Shown: one piece after another, positions 1 through 5,839 of the stretch
Layout: every line of letters starts with the position of its first letter
How positions within the stretch are numbered: the stretch's first letter is position 1
NCBI GenBank assembly: GCA_020201305.1
Contig: JAIVHC010000174.1
Location: 1 to 8,154 of the forward strand
Origin: Geobacteraceae bacterium
GTDB taxonomy: Bacteria; Desulfobacterota; Desulfuromonadia; Desulfuromonadales; Desulfuromonadaceae
Reading direction: 5' to 3'
DNA: 8,154 nucleotides
Translations under genes and position numbers: made by a program
Notes under the pieces: generated by a model
The model's database searches: none
What the model was told of the DNA's origin: nothing
The model's input: the letters and a program-made list of their open reading frames with translations, nothing else

Positions 1-258
1 ATTGAGGGAAAGGCGAAACAAAGTGGTTGCGAGCAGCACCGCCGGAAAGATGGCAAACTCCACCGAACGCGACATATAGAGGCTCATGACCAGAATCAGC
101 AGCGCGGTGGTGATATTCAGAGATAGAAACATATCGAGCAAAATAGGCGGCAACGGGATAATCATCAGCATCAGGATCGTAACCAGACCCAGGGCTGCCA
201 TCACATCGCTGCGCACGATCAGGTTTACCCATTTATTTTGCGTTATTATCTCAAACAT
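1..258 (-). CDS. flhA: Flagellar export gate protein FlhA, N-terminal part (cut by window edge)
   Basis: Only the first 86 codons lie in the window; the rest continues past position 1. FlhA is the large inner-membrane subunit of the flagellar type III export gate: a membrane domain linked to export energization and a cytoplasmic ring that docks chaperone-substrate complexes. The visible part starts MFEIITQNKW and has a short hydrophilic N-terminus. Two hydrophobic segments follow (about residues 20-42 and 48-60), then the sequence ends in LLATTLFRLSLN, a highly conserved FlhA stretch. The ATG at 258-256 is chosen because it gives the usual length before the first membrane segment; its ribosome site is weak (GAGA a few bases upstream). 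It lies 23 nt after the flhB stop as the last visible gene of the fliL-flhA operon. An out-of-frame duplicate of the start lies 13 nt upstream (see the repeat at 246-271). Confidence 0.95.
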   Translation of the reverse strand, partial: MFEIITQNKWVNLIVRSDVMAALGLVTILMLMIIPLPPILLDMFLSLNITTALLILVMSLYMSRSVEFAIFPAVLLATTLFRLSLN

Positions 259-271
259 TGGTCTCAAACAT
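246..271 (-). repeat. 13-bp tandem duplication over the flhA start
   Basis: On the minus strand, ATGTTTGAGACCA (271-259) is followed directly by ATGTTTGAGATAA (258-246), matching at 11 of 13 positions. The second copy begins with the flhA start codon. The first copy gives an ATG 13 nt upstream in another frame, which reads six codons (MFETNV) and stops at TGA (253-251), inside flhA codons 2 and 3. The repeat is seen directly. Any effect on translation is inference; it could be a neutral replication slip. Confidence 0.7.
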
Positions 272-281
272 CAGTCAGAAA

Positions 282-1337
282 CTACCTTTTCAACCCGTAT
301 ACATAGGCAAGTATTTCAGCTACCGCCTTGAACATTGATTCGGGGATCACGTCGCCAATCTCCACGCCGTACAACGCGCGTGCGACCGTAACATTTTCCA
401 TCAGCGGCACATCATGTTCGCGTGCGATCTCACGGATTTTAAACGCCAGTTCTTCGGCCCCCTTCGCAATAACAACCGGGGCATCCATATTTTCGTTATC
501 GTAGCTTATGGCCACCGAGATATGCGTCGGGTTGGTAATAACCACATCCGCCTTGGGGACCTCGGACATCATACGTCCGCGCGACATCTCCTGTTGCAGA
601 GAACGCACCTTCGACTTCAGTTGTGGATCACCCTCGCTCTCCTTAGACTCCTCTTTCAGCTCCTGCTTGGTCATCTTCATCTTCTCTTCCATCTCCCAGC
701 GCACGAAGATATAGTCGATGAGAGCAAGGAGCAGCATAACCAAACAACATTTGAGCAAAACAGTCAGAGCCACATCTCCGACGTAGCCCAAAGTGTTGAT
801 CACCTCCATGTTGACGAGCTCCAACGCACGTCCGAACTCATTGGCTACGGTGCTGTAGGCCACATATCCTACTACCGCTACCTTCACCAGTGATTTGAGG
901 AGTTCCACCAGTGAACGTTTGGACACAAAGCGCGCAGCGCCCTTTATGGGATCAAGTTTTTTGAAATCGGGCATCATGGGCTTGCCGGTAACCAGCCACC
1001 CGATCTGCACAAAGCTGGAGAGAAACCCTACCACCAACACCAGAAACCACAGAGGCATAATGAGGCTTGCACCCTGGCGCAGGACAAACATCAGCAGTTG
1101 TACTGTGGATTCCGGAGTAACAAAAAAAGTACCGCAGTTGCGCAACAGATACTCGATAAGTTTGGTGAGATCAGTCCAGAAGGCTTCGGCGTAAAAATAC
1201 CAGAGGAGGATGGAAGAAGCGAGCAATAGCGCAGTGTTAACCTCTTTACTCTGCGCCACCTGACCTTTTTTGCGAAAATCGGCACGCCGTTTCTCCGTGG
1301 CTTCTTCTGTACGTTCCTGTCCCTGTTCCTCCGCCAT
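282..1337 (-). CDS. flhB: Flagellar export switch protein FlhB
   Basis: FlhB is the inner-membrane export component that switches secretion from rod/hook to filament substrates. At 351 aa it is full length for the family. The N-terminus (MAEEQGQERTEEATEKRR) is the typical charged leader, followed by KKGQVAQSKE. About four hydrophobic segments lie near residues 35-52, 88-115, 145-165 and 190-212. A charged linker (EMEEKMKMTKQELKEE) leads to the cytoplasmic domain. The autocleavage motif NPTH is at residues 269-272, in the context DVVITNPTHISVAISY, where cleavage between Asn and Pro is expected. The end (RALYGVEIGDVIPE, then YVYGLKR) is also typical. The ATG overlaps the fliR stop by one base (TGATG), which suggests translational coupling. 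An AGGGG sits close upstream with a short spacer. The stop is TAG at 284-282. Nothing looks broken. Confidence 0.98.
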   Translation of the reverse strand: MAEEQGQERTEEATEKRRADFRKKGQVAQSKEVNTALLLASSILLWYFYAEAFWTDLTKLIEYLLRNCGTFFVTPESTVQLLMFVLRQGASLIMPLWFLVLVVGFLSSFVQIGWLVTGKPMMPDFKKLDPIKGAARFVSKRSLVELLKSLVKVAVVGYVAYSTVANEFGRALELVNMEVINTLGYVGDVALTVLLKCCLVMLLLALIDYIFVRWEMEEKMKMTKQELKEESKESEGDPQLKSKVRSLQQEMSRGRMMSEVPKADVVITNPTHISVAISYDNENMDAPVVIAKGAEELAFKIREIAREHDVPLMENVTVARALYGVEIGDVIPESMFKAVAEILAYVYGLKR

Positions 1338-2119
1338 CAGCCCCTGAGCCCTTCAAACAATAACCAAAAGCGTTCCGGCAATGCTGCAAACTCACCCTGC
1401 AACAACGATACCACAACCGCCATAGTCAGACCGGTTATTATAAGGGCAAGGCCGATATTGATGGGAAACGAAAGGAGAAATACATTGAGCTGCGGAAACA
1501 CCCGCGTCATGATGCCAAGGATAAGACCTGAGAGGAGCAGAACGGCGAGCACCGGAGCACTGAAGCGCACCGCCAGGACCATCATGTGCCCCATGAGTTC
1601 AACAATGAACGGAACCGCAGGGCCGGAAAGATCAAGCATTCCGGGAGGCAAAAGATCGTAGGATGCTACCAGAGTGCGCAGGAATATATGATGCCCATCG
1701 ATTGCAAGAAATACCAGAATCGCAAATACATTCTGGAACTGCGACATCAGGGAAACCTGGCGCTGATTCTGCGGATCATATACATTTGCCGCCGCAAAAC
1801 CCATCTGATAACCCACCACGGTACCGCCGAATTCAACGGCGGTGAAGATCAAACGCGCCACGAAACCGAGCATGCCCCCGAGAATCACTTCTTTGGCCAT
1901 GAGCATCCCCATAGACAACGTGGAAAAACCCACCCCGGTTACATCTATATTCACTACCGGATGTACCAGGATAGTGAGCATGATAGCGAGGGCCACTTTA
2001 GCACGTGCTGGAACCATGTTCGTACCGAATACGGGCATACTTGTGAGGATAGCCGCAACACGTGCCAGACACACGAGCATCTGCTGCACCGTGATTACGG
2101 AGATGAGGGAAAGCTCCAC
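1337..2119 (-). CDS. fliR: Flagellar export gate protein FliR
   Basis: FliR is an inner-membrane subunit of the FliP-FliQ-FliR gate through which export substrates cross the membrane. The 260-aa product is of normal length and strongly hydrophobic, with several membrane segments along most of its length. Family-typical stretches include ARVAAILTSMPVFG near the start, EVILGGMLGFVARLIFTAVE and GTVVGYQMGFAAANVYDP in the middle, and FPQLNVFLLSFPINIGLAL near the end. The start is GTG (2119-2117), three bases after the fliQ stop. It is preceded by AGGGGG (2132-2127) with a 7-nt spacer, so the ribosome site lies inside the fliQ 3' end. The stop TGA shares one base with the flhB ATG. Gene order fliQ-fliR-flhB matches the usual cluster and supports the call. 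Confidence 0.97.
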   Translation of the reverse strand: MELSLISVITVQQMLVCLARVAAILTSMPVFGTNMVPARAKVALAIMLTILVHPVVNIDVTGVGFSTLSMGMLMAKEVILGGMLGFVARLIFTAVEFGGTVVGYQMGFAAANVYDPQNQRQVSLMSQFQNVFAILVFLAIDGHHIFLRTLVASYDLLPPGMLDLSGPAVPFIVELMGHMMVLAVRFSAPVLAVLLLSGLILGIMTRVFPQLNVFLLSFPINIGLALIITGLTMAVVVSLLQGEFAALPERFWLLFEGLRG

Positions 2120-2122
2120 TTA

Positions 2123-2392
2123 TCAGCCCCCTACCGTGCCGATAGACTGGAATACATTGTTGGTAAAGGAGATCATCACCTGGATAATCCACGGTGCTGC
2201 AACAATCAGTGAAACCAGAACTGCAACGATCTTGGGGATAAAAGTCATGGTCTGTTCATTGATCTGGGTTGCAGCCTGGAAGATGCTAACGAGCAAACCG
2301 ATCAAGAGTCCGGATATCAGCATAGGAGCTGCTATCATAAGCACGGTTCGCACGGCATTCTGGCCCAGATCGACTACAAATTCAGGTGTCAA
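2123..2392 (-). CDS. fliQ: Flagellar export gate protein FliQ
   Basis: FliQ is a small two-helix inner-membrane subunit of the export gate. At 89 aa it has the normal family size. Two hydrophobic hairpin segments (about residues 15-40 and 53-77) surround the conserved stretch LVSIFQAATQINEQTM, and FIPKIVAVLVSLIVAAPWI follows; both are typical of FliQ. The start is TTG at 2392-2390, chosen because AGGAGG (2404-2399) lies six bases upstream and because the product then begins MTPEFVVDLGQNAVRT, the expected FliQ N-terminus. No better ATG lies in frame nearby. It follows fliP after a 49-nt gap and is separated from the fliR start by only three bases. Confidence 0.97.
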   Translation of the reverse strand: MTPEFVVDLGQNAVRTVLMIAAPMLISGLLIGLLVSIFQAATQINEQTMTFIPKIVAVLVSLIVAAPWIIQVMISFTNNVFQSIGTVGG

Positions 2393-2398
2393 TGTGTG

Positions 2399-2404
2399 CC
2401 TCCT
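2399..2404 (-). promoter_or_regulatory. Ribosome binding site fixing the TTG start of fliQ
   Basis: AGGAGG on the minus strand, six bases before a TTG codon. The consensus Shine-Dalgarno sequence supports the non-ATG start of fliQ. Confidence 0.8.
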
Positions 2405-2441
2405 TTCGCGCCAAGGACGCCACTCCAGACGCCCAGCATTA

Positions 2442-3185
2442 TCAGGCGAAACTCCGAACCAACGAGCCCACTACTAGCCCCCAGCCATCCACAAGAACAA
2501 ACAGCAGCAGCTTGAATGGGAGTGATATCATGGGCGGCGGGAGCATCATCATCCCCATCGACATCAGCACAGAGGCTACCACCATATCAATGACCAGAAA
2601 AGGGACATAGATCATAAAACCGATCTGAAAGGCGCGATTAAGCTCGGAAAGCATAAAAGCCGGAATAAGGGTGGCCGTTTTGACCTCCTCAGGACCGACT
2701 GGCTGGTCATTTCCGGCAATATCGATCAGGAGGGCCAGATCCTCTTCGCGTGTTTGGCTGAACATAAACTCCCGCATAGGAAGCACAGCCTCGTCGAGGG
2801 CGGTTTCAAGGGCCATCTCCCCTTCGAGATAGGGTTGAATCGCATTTTCATTCATGGTGCTGAACACGGGACTCATAATAAAAAACGTGAGAAACAGCGC
2901 CAACCCGATAATTATCTGGTTCGGGGGCATCTGCTGCGTTGCCATAGCCTGACGCACAAACGAAAGCACTACTACAATGCGGATAAATGCAGTGGTCATG
3001 AGGAGTATTGCTGGCGCTACAGACATGATGGTAAGAACCAGCAACACCTGTATGGCGGTAGACACCTCAGTCGGGGTGGTGGCGTCTGTAACCCCGAAGG
3101 AGATGGTGGGAATCTCAATCGCCACAACTACCTGGGGCAACAATATCAGAGCCAGAGACACAAGTGCGGTTACGCTTCTGGGCAC
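2442..3185 (-). CDS. fliP: Flagellar export gate protein FliP
   Basis: FliP is the main subunit of the export gate core, forming a ring with FliR and FliQ in the inner membrane. The 247-aa product starts with a cleavable-type signal peptide (about residues 1-22, ending QVVVA), as is usual for FliP. Diagnostic stretches are MTTAFIRIVVVLSFVRQAMA, TQQMPPNQIIIGLALFLTFF and SELNRAFQIGFMIYVPFLVI, then MGMMMLPPPMISLPFKLLLF and VDGWGLVVGSLVRSFA at the end. The start is GTG (3185-3183), supported by AGGAGG at 3198-3193 with a 7-nt spacer. The first 16 bases overlap the end of fliO in another frame, so its ribosome site also lies within fliO. This overlap suggests coupled translation of FliO and FliP, which fits FliO's known role in FliP stability. 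Confidence 0.98.
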   Translation of the reverse strand: MPRSVTALVSLALILLPQVVVAIEIPTISFGVTDATTPTEVSTAIQVLLVLTIMSVAPAILLMTTAFIRIVVVLSFVRQAMATQQMPPNQIIIGLALFLTFFIMSPVFSTMNENAIQPYLEGEMALETALDEAVLPMREFMFSQTREEDLALLIDIAGNDQPVGPEEVKTATLIPAFMLSELNRAFQIGFMIYVPFLVIDMVVASVLMSMGMMMLPPPMISLPFKLLLFVLVDGWGLVVGSLVRSFA

Positions 3186-3703
3186 GACTTGTCCTCCTGA
3201 ACGTCCGAAGTTCCTCCTGCCTGCGCTCCGGGCGGAGTCACCGGGGCCTGCAGGTCTGATTTTTTGGTCTTGAATTGGCGCTGGAGTAACGCAGCAAAAG
3301 AGGTTTTACCGCCCCCATCCGCCTCAACGCCGGCATCTGTCGCCTCTTGTGCTTCGTTGGAATTGCCGTGTGGAGCTTCCCACTCCGACAGCAAACGTAT
3401 CTGCTCCCCTGCAGCAGAGATAAAAAAACGGTGTCCATCCACGTCTACCAGATAGAGTGTTCTCTTAGGGCCCAAATGGCGCACCGCACGCACATTGATG
3501 AACTCCTGAGTGTTTCCACCGGGCAGCCATGCGCGTGACTTGCGCACCAGTGCGTACAGCAACAGAAACAGACCTACAACTACCCCCAGAGACGCCAGCA
3601 TTTTTAAAGTCATGGGGACTAGGGAAAGGTCGTTAGGGTCGGCGGATGCAGCGAGCGTGAACATCGGGGCCGCAATAAAGAGTAAAACCAGAAAAGTGCG
3701 CAT
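3170..3703 (-). CDS. fliO: Flagellar assembly protein FliO
   Basis: FliO is a poorly conserved, single-pass membrane protein that helps the FliP ring assemble. The 177-aa product has an N-terminal signal-like segment (residues 1-21, ending LAASA), then a membrane helix near residues 33-53 ending in ALVRKSRAWLPGG. A cytoplasmic FliO domain follows, with INVRAVRHLGPKRTLYLVDV and GHRFFISAAGEQIRLLSEWE, the typical conserved part. The last 70 residues or so are low-complexity and charged, with no recognised motif. The ATG at 3703-3701 lies six bases after the fliN stop. The C-terminal codons overlap the start of fliP by 16 bases. Identity rests on the FliO domain pattern and on position between fliN and fliP. 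Confidence 0.93.
   Translation of the reverse strand: MRTFLVLLFIAAPMFTLAASADPNDLSLVPMTLKMLASLGVVVGLFLLLYALVRKSRAWLPGGNTQEFINVRAVRHLGPKRTLYLVDVDGHRFFISAAGEQIRLLSEWEAPHGNSNEAQEATDAGVEADGGGKTSFAALLQRQFKTKKSDLQAPVTPPGAQAGGTSDVQEDKSCPEA
3193..3198 (-). promoter_or_regulatory. Ribosome binding site for fliP inside fliO
   Basis: AGGAGG on the minus strand, seven bases before the GTG start of fliP and inside the last codons of fliO. It decides the GTG start and implies that ribosomes finishing fliO pass over the fliP initiation site. Confidence 0.75.
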
Positions 3704-3709
3704 GCGGAA

Positions 3710-4081
3710 TCAGGCCAGATTTTCAATACGTTCAACCGGACTCACTACATCGGTAAGGCGCAGTCCAAGCTTGTCATCCACCATTACTACTTCACCCCGC
3801 GCTATGAGGCGCGAGTTGACATACACATCCAGCGGCTCATTCGCCTGTTTCCCCAGTTCCACCACAGACCCTTCATCCATCTGCAGCAGATCCCGCACCA
3901 GCATGCGTGAGCGGCCGACCTCTACGGAAACATCGAGAGGAATGTCGAGCAGGAGTTCCAGATTTTTAATATTCTCCGTTCCTGCTTCTGACTTCTTTGG
4001 GGCAGAATTTTTAGTTCCACTCTGTGCAGAAGCGTTCTGCTGCGACTCTTCCTGAGGTTGTTGCTGATCTTCTTCGGCCAT
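3710..4081 (-). CDS. fliN: Flagellar motor switch protein FliN
   Basis: FliN forms the lower part of the C-ring, sets rotation direction together with FliM and FliG, and offers a docking site for export components. The 123-aa product has a Gln/Ser-rich, disordered-looking N-terminus (residues 1-38) and one SpoA (surface presentation of antigens) domain (about 41-115). Typical stretches are LLLDIPLDVSVEVGRSRM, GSVVELGKQANEPLDVYVNS and LIARGEVVMVDDKLGLRLTD, followed by a terminal RIENLA. It lacks the extra CheC-like domain of FliY, so it is FliN rather than FliY. The ATG (4081-4079) directly follows the fliM TAG stop, and the ribosome site AGAGGAGG is built into the last codons of fliM (encoding QRR), so the two switch genes look tightly coupled. 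Confidence 0.97.
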   Translation of the reverse strand: MAEEDQQQPQEESQQNASAQSGTKNSAPKKSEAGTENIKNLELLLDIPLDVSVEVGRSRMLVRDLLQMDEGSVVELGKQANEPLDVYVNSRLIARGEVVMVDDKLGLRLTDVVSPVERIENLA

Positions 4082-5071
4082 CTATTCCCTCCTCTGCAAG
4101 CGGTCTACAACCCGTACCGCTTTCTGGTTATCGCGTAATCCTGCAAATGCAGAAAACTTTGCCTGTCCCTCTATAAGCAGGCGCACCGTGCTCTCAGGGG
4201 TGCAATCCAATGCAATGATATCCCCGACGCGCAGATCGAGGATCTCGCGCACATTGAGTTTCACTCGCGCCAGTTCAGCCGCGACCATCACCTCCATCTC
4301 TGCGACCTGCTCCGCCATGTAGTCACGCCACTGCCCTGAAGGGCCCGCCATACCGAGTTCCGTCTTAAGCTTCTCGCGGATAGGATCCAGAGAACTGTAA
4401 GGGATAACCAGGCGCATATTCCCCTCAACATCCTCAATCTTGACCTTGAAATTCGCCACCATCATATCAGTATCGGACGGGACAATATTCACGAGGCGCG
4501 GATTTGTCTCCACGTGGATTAGAGATGAGTTGAGTTCTTCTATGGAACTGAATGCCTTGTTGATCTCTGCACAGGTATCGGAAAAAATTTCCTTGGAGAG
4601 GTTGAGTTCGATCGTAGTCAGGCTGCGCTTCGGGGGTTCGGTATGCAAATCCGATGAACCTCCAAGAATGATCTCAATCTGGCTGAAGGCAAGGTTGGAG
4701 TCAAAGATAAGAAGGCCATTTTTTTTCAGCGGGTCAATTCCGATCACGCCAAAAAGTTCATGATTCATACATTCTTCAATCAATGAACCAAACTCAACTT
4801 CCTGGATGCTGTCGCGCACGACGGATACCGATCGTTGCACGCGGCTGGAGATAGAAAAGGACAGATTGCGCGCAAAAGAATCGAGCAGTATATCGAAGTT
4901 AGGCAGGCGGATACCGCTCTGACTCCGAGACTGCACCAGGCTGAAGCTGCTGACCTTCCTGGGTTTGGAGGAATAGTCAGCCTCCTCAACTTCCAACTCC
5001 GCATCCAGGGCACCTTCGCGCACAGCGGAGAGTAGTTCGGATATTTCATCTTTGGATAAGATTCGTTCCAA
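4082..5071 (-). CDS. fliM: Flagellar motor switch protein FliM
   Basis: FliM is the middle C-ring switch protein; phospho-CheY binds its N-terminus to change rotation. The 329-aa product starts with a CheY-binding-type peptide, ILSKDEISELLSAV (residues 4-17). A linker follows, then the CheC-like middle domain (about 45-230), including LPNFDILLDSFARNLSFSIS and IEECMNHELFGVIGIDPL. The C-terminal SpoA domain (about 265-325) contains ARVKLNVREILDLRVGDIIA. Length is normal. The start is TTG (5071-5069); it is chosen because it places the CheY peptide at the very N-terminus and has AGGGG (5082-5078) six bases upstream. No in-frame ATG occurs before the middle domain. The gene is in the same frame as fliL, with only a TAG and three codons between them. 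Confidence 0.97.
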   Translation of the reverse strand: MERILSKDEISELLSAVREGALDAELEVEEADYSSKPRKVSSFSLVQSRSQSGIRLPNFDILLDSFARNLSFSISSRVQRSVSVVRDSIQEVEFGSLIEECMNHELFGVIGIDPLKKNGLLIFDSNLAFSQIEIILGGSSDLHTEPPKRSLTTIELNLSKEIFSDTCAEINKAFSSIEELNSSLIHVETNPRLVNIVPSDTDMMVANFKVKIEDVEGNMRLVIPYSSLDPIREKLKTELGMAGPSGQWRDYMAEQVAEMEVMVAAELARVKLNVREILDLRVGDIIALDCTPESTVRLLIEGQAKFSAFAGLRDNQKAVRVVDRLQRRE

Positions 5072-5077
5072 TACTAT

Positions 5078-5082
5078 CCCCT
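5078..5082 (-). promoter_or_regulatory. Ribosome binding site fixing the TTG start of fliM
   Basis: AGGGG on the minus strand, overlapping the fliL stop codon and lying six bases before the TTG start of fliM. It is a moderate match to the Shine-Dalgarno consensus but is the only good one near this start. Confidence 0.6.
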
Positions 5083-5566
5083 ACTGCACCACAAATTCAG
5101 TAAAATATATCCCCTTGACTTTGCCAGTAGTCAGAAGCTTATTCAGGCGTGCGATTATCTCTGCGCGCAGCTGAAGCTTACCCTGCAGATCGCTGAGTTC
5201 TGCGAAGGTTTTATTCCCTACAAGAAGTAATATTGCATCCCTGATCTGAGCCATTCGTTCATTGACTTCTGCCGCAGTTTCCTCACTATCAAGCTCTAGC
5301 GTAATTGCGGCCTTGAGATAGCGGGTCTCGTTTTTATCCAAAATATTAATGATAAAATCATTTATATCCACCATCGGACCGATAGCATCGTTGCTCTGGC
5401 TTTGTGCAGATTCTTCCGCCCCACCATTTTTAGAGGATCCGGAACTGTTTGAACCCAGCATATACGCTGCAATTCCGACGCAGAGCAGTACGACAATAAT
5501 CCCCGCTATAATAAGGATCAGCTTGCCTTTTCCACCACCCTTTTCCTGTTTTTCCTCGTCAGCCAT
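5081..5566 (-). CDS. fliL: Flagellar basal body-associated protein FliL
   Basis: FliL is a single-pass inner-membrane protein whose periplasmic domain forms a ring around the stator plug region and supports motor torque. The 161-aa product has a short charged cytoplasmic head (MADEEKQEKGGGKGK), a membrane helix (about residues 15-37), a Ser/Asn/Gly-rich linker (38-62), and a periplasmic FliL domain. That domain includes VDINDFIINILDKNETRYLK, AAITLELDSEE and the ending GKVKGIYFTEFVVQ, which is typical of the family. The ATG at 5566-5564 has AGGAG six bases upstream. It is the first gene of the close-packed fliL-flhA block and follows a 273-nt gap containing two inverted repeats. A promoter for this block would have to lie in that gap or further up; no convincing one was seen. 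Confidence 0.95.
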   Translation of the reverse strand: MADEEKQEKGGGKGKLILIIAGIIVVLLCVGIAAYMLGSNSSGSSKNGGAEESAQSQSNDAIGPMVDINDFIINILDKNETRYLKAAITLELDSEETAAEVNERMAQIRDAILLLVGNKTFAELSDLQGKLQLRAEIIARLNKLLTTGKVKGIYFTEFVVQ

Positions 5567-5637
5567 CTACTACTCCTGCGGCGATATATGTATGCAATTC
5601 ATTTAACGCAATCTTCAAAATCAAAAACACTACTTGC

Positions 5638-5719
5638 CGTCATTCCCGCGCAGGCGGGAATCCATAGATCTTATTGCTATACCAAGCGCCTCTGGACTCC
5701 CGCCTGCGCGGGAGTGACG
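5638..5719. repeat. Inverted repeat of the dRS3/'CGTCATTCCCGC' type (small mobile-like element)
   Basis: Two 30-nt arms (5638-5667 and 5690-5719) are reverse complements at 27 of 30 positions, separated by 22 nt. Each arm is itself a small hairpin: ATTCCCGC-GCAG-GCGGGAAT on the left (5642-5661) and ACTCCCGC-CTGC-GCGGGAGT on the right (5696-5715). The core closely resembles the dRS3 repeat described in Neisseria and similar dispersed repeats in many proteobacteria; that resemblance is recalled from memory, not searched. The outer ends read CGTCA and TGACG. Further out, an 8-bp pair (CAATCTTC at 5609-5616, GAAGATTG at 5726-5733) also forms an inverted match. The element sits between motB and fliL and carries no gene of its own. 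It could act as a mobile non-autonomous repeat, a transcript processing site or an attenuator; the sequence does not say which. Confidence 0.85.
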
Positions 5720-5767
5720 TTAAAGGAAGATTGTCGCCATATTCCCGGAACCGTCAAACTTTTTGGG

Positions 5768-5788
5768 TCCCCCAGCAAAGCTGGGGGA
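5768..5788. repeat. Perfect 9-bp hairpin downstream of motB
   Basis: TCCCCCAGC and GCTGGGGGA flank a 3-nt loop (AAA on the plus strand), giving a very stable GC-rich stem about 50 nt past the motB stop. In the direction of the genes it is followed by CCCAAAAAG rather than a T-run, so it is not a standard intrinsic terminator, though it could protect the motAB transcript 3' end or weaken readthrough. It may instead be another dispersed genomic repeat, since it lies next to the 5638-5719 element. Confidence 0.7.
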
Positions 5789-5839
5789 TTACTCTTTGTA
5801 TTTATCTATAGGTATAAGTTCATCGATAAAAATAAGCCA

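Noticed and set aside
1586..2477. Long plus-strand open frames of about 210 codons opposite fliR, fliQ and fliP
   Set aside because: They lie antisense to well-identified genes and have no domain-like sequence; composition reflects the reverse of hydrophobic codons.
3510..4055. Plus-strand frame of 181 codons opposite fliN and fliO, rich in Ser/Arg/Thr
   Set aside because: Low-complexity shadow of the opposite strand; no start signal and no recognisable motif.
5583..5611. Possible sigma-70 promoter just before fliL (TTGCGT, 17 nt, TATATC on the minus strand)
   Set aside because: Only 3 of 6 bases match at -35 and 4 of 6 at -10, and it would leave almost no leader before the ATG; too weak to call.
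5638..5719. CRISPR array or tRNA-like structure at the paired hairpins
   Set aside because: Only two arms in inverted, not direct, orientation with one spacer; no cloverleaf arms or anticodon.
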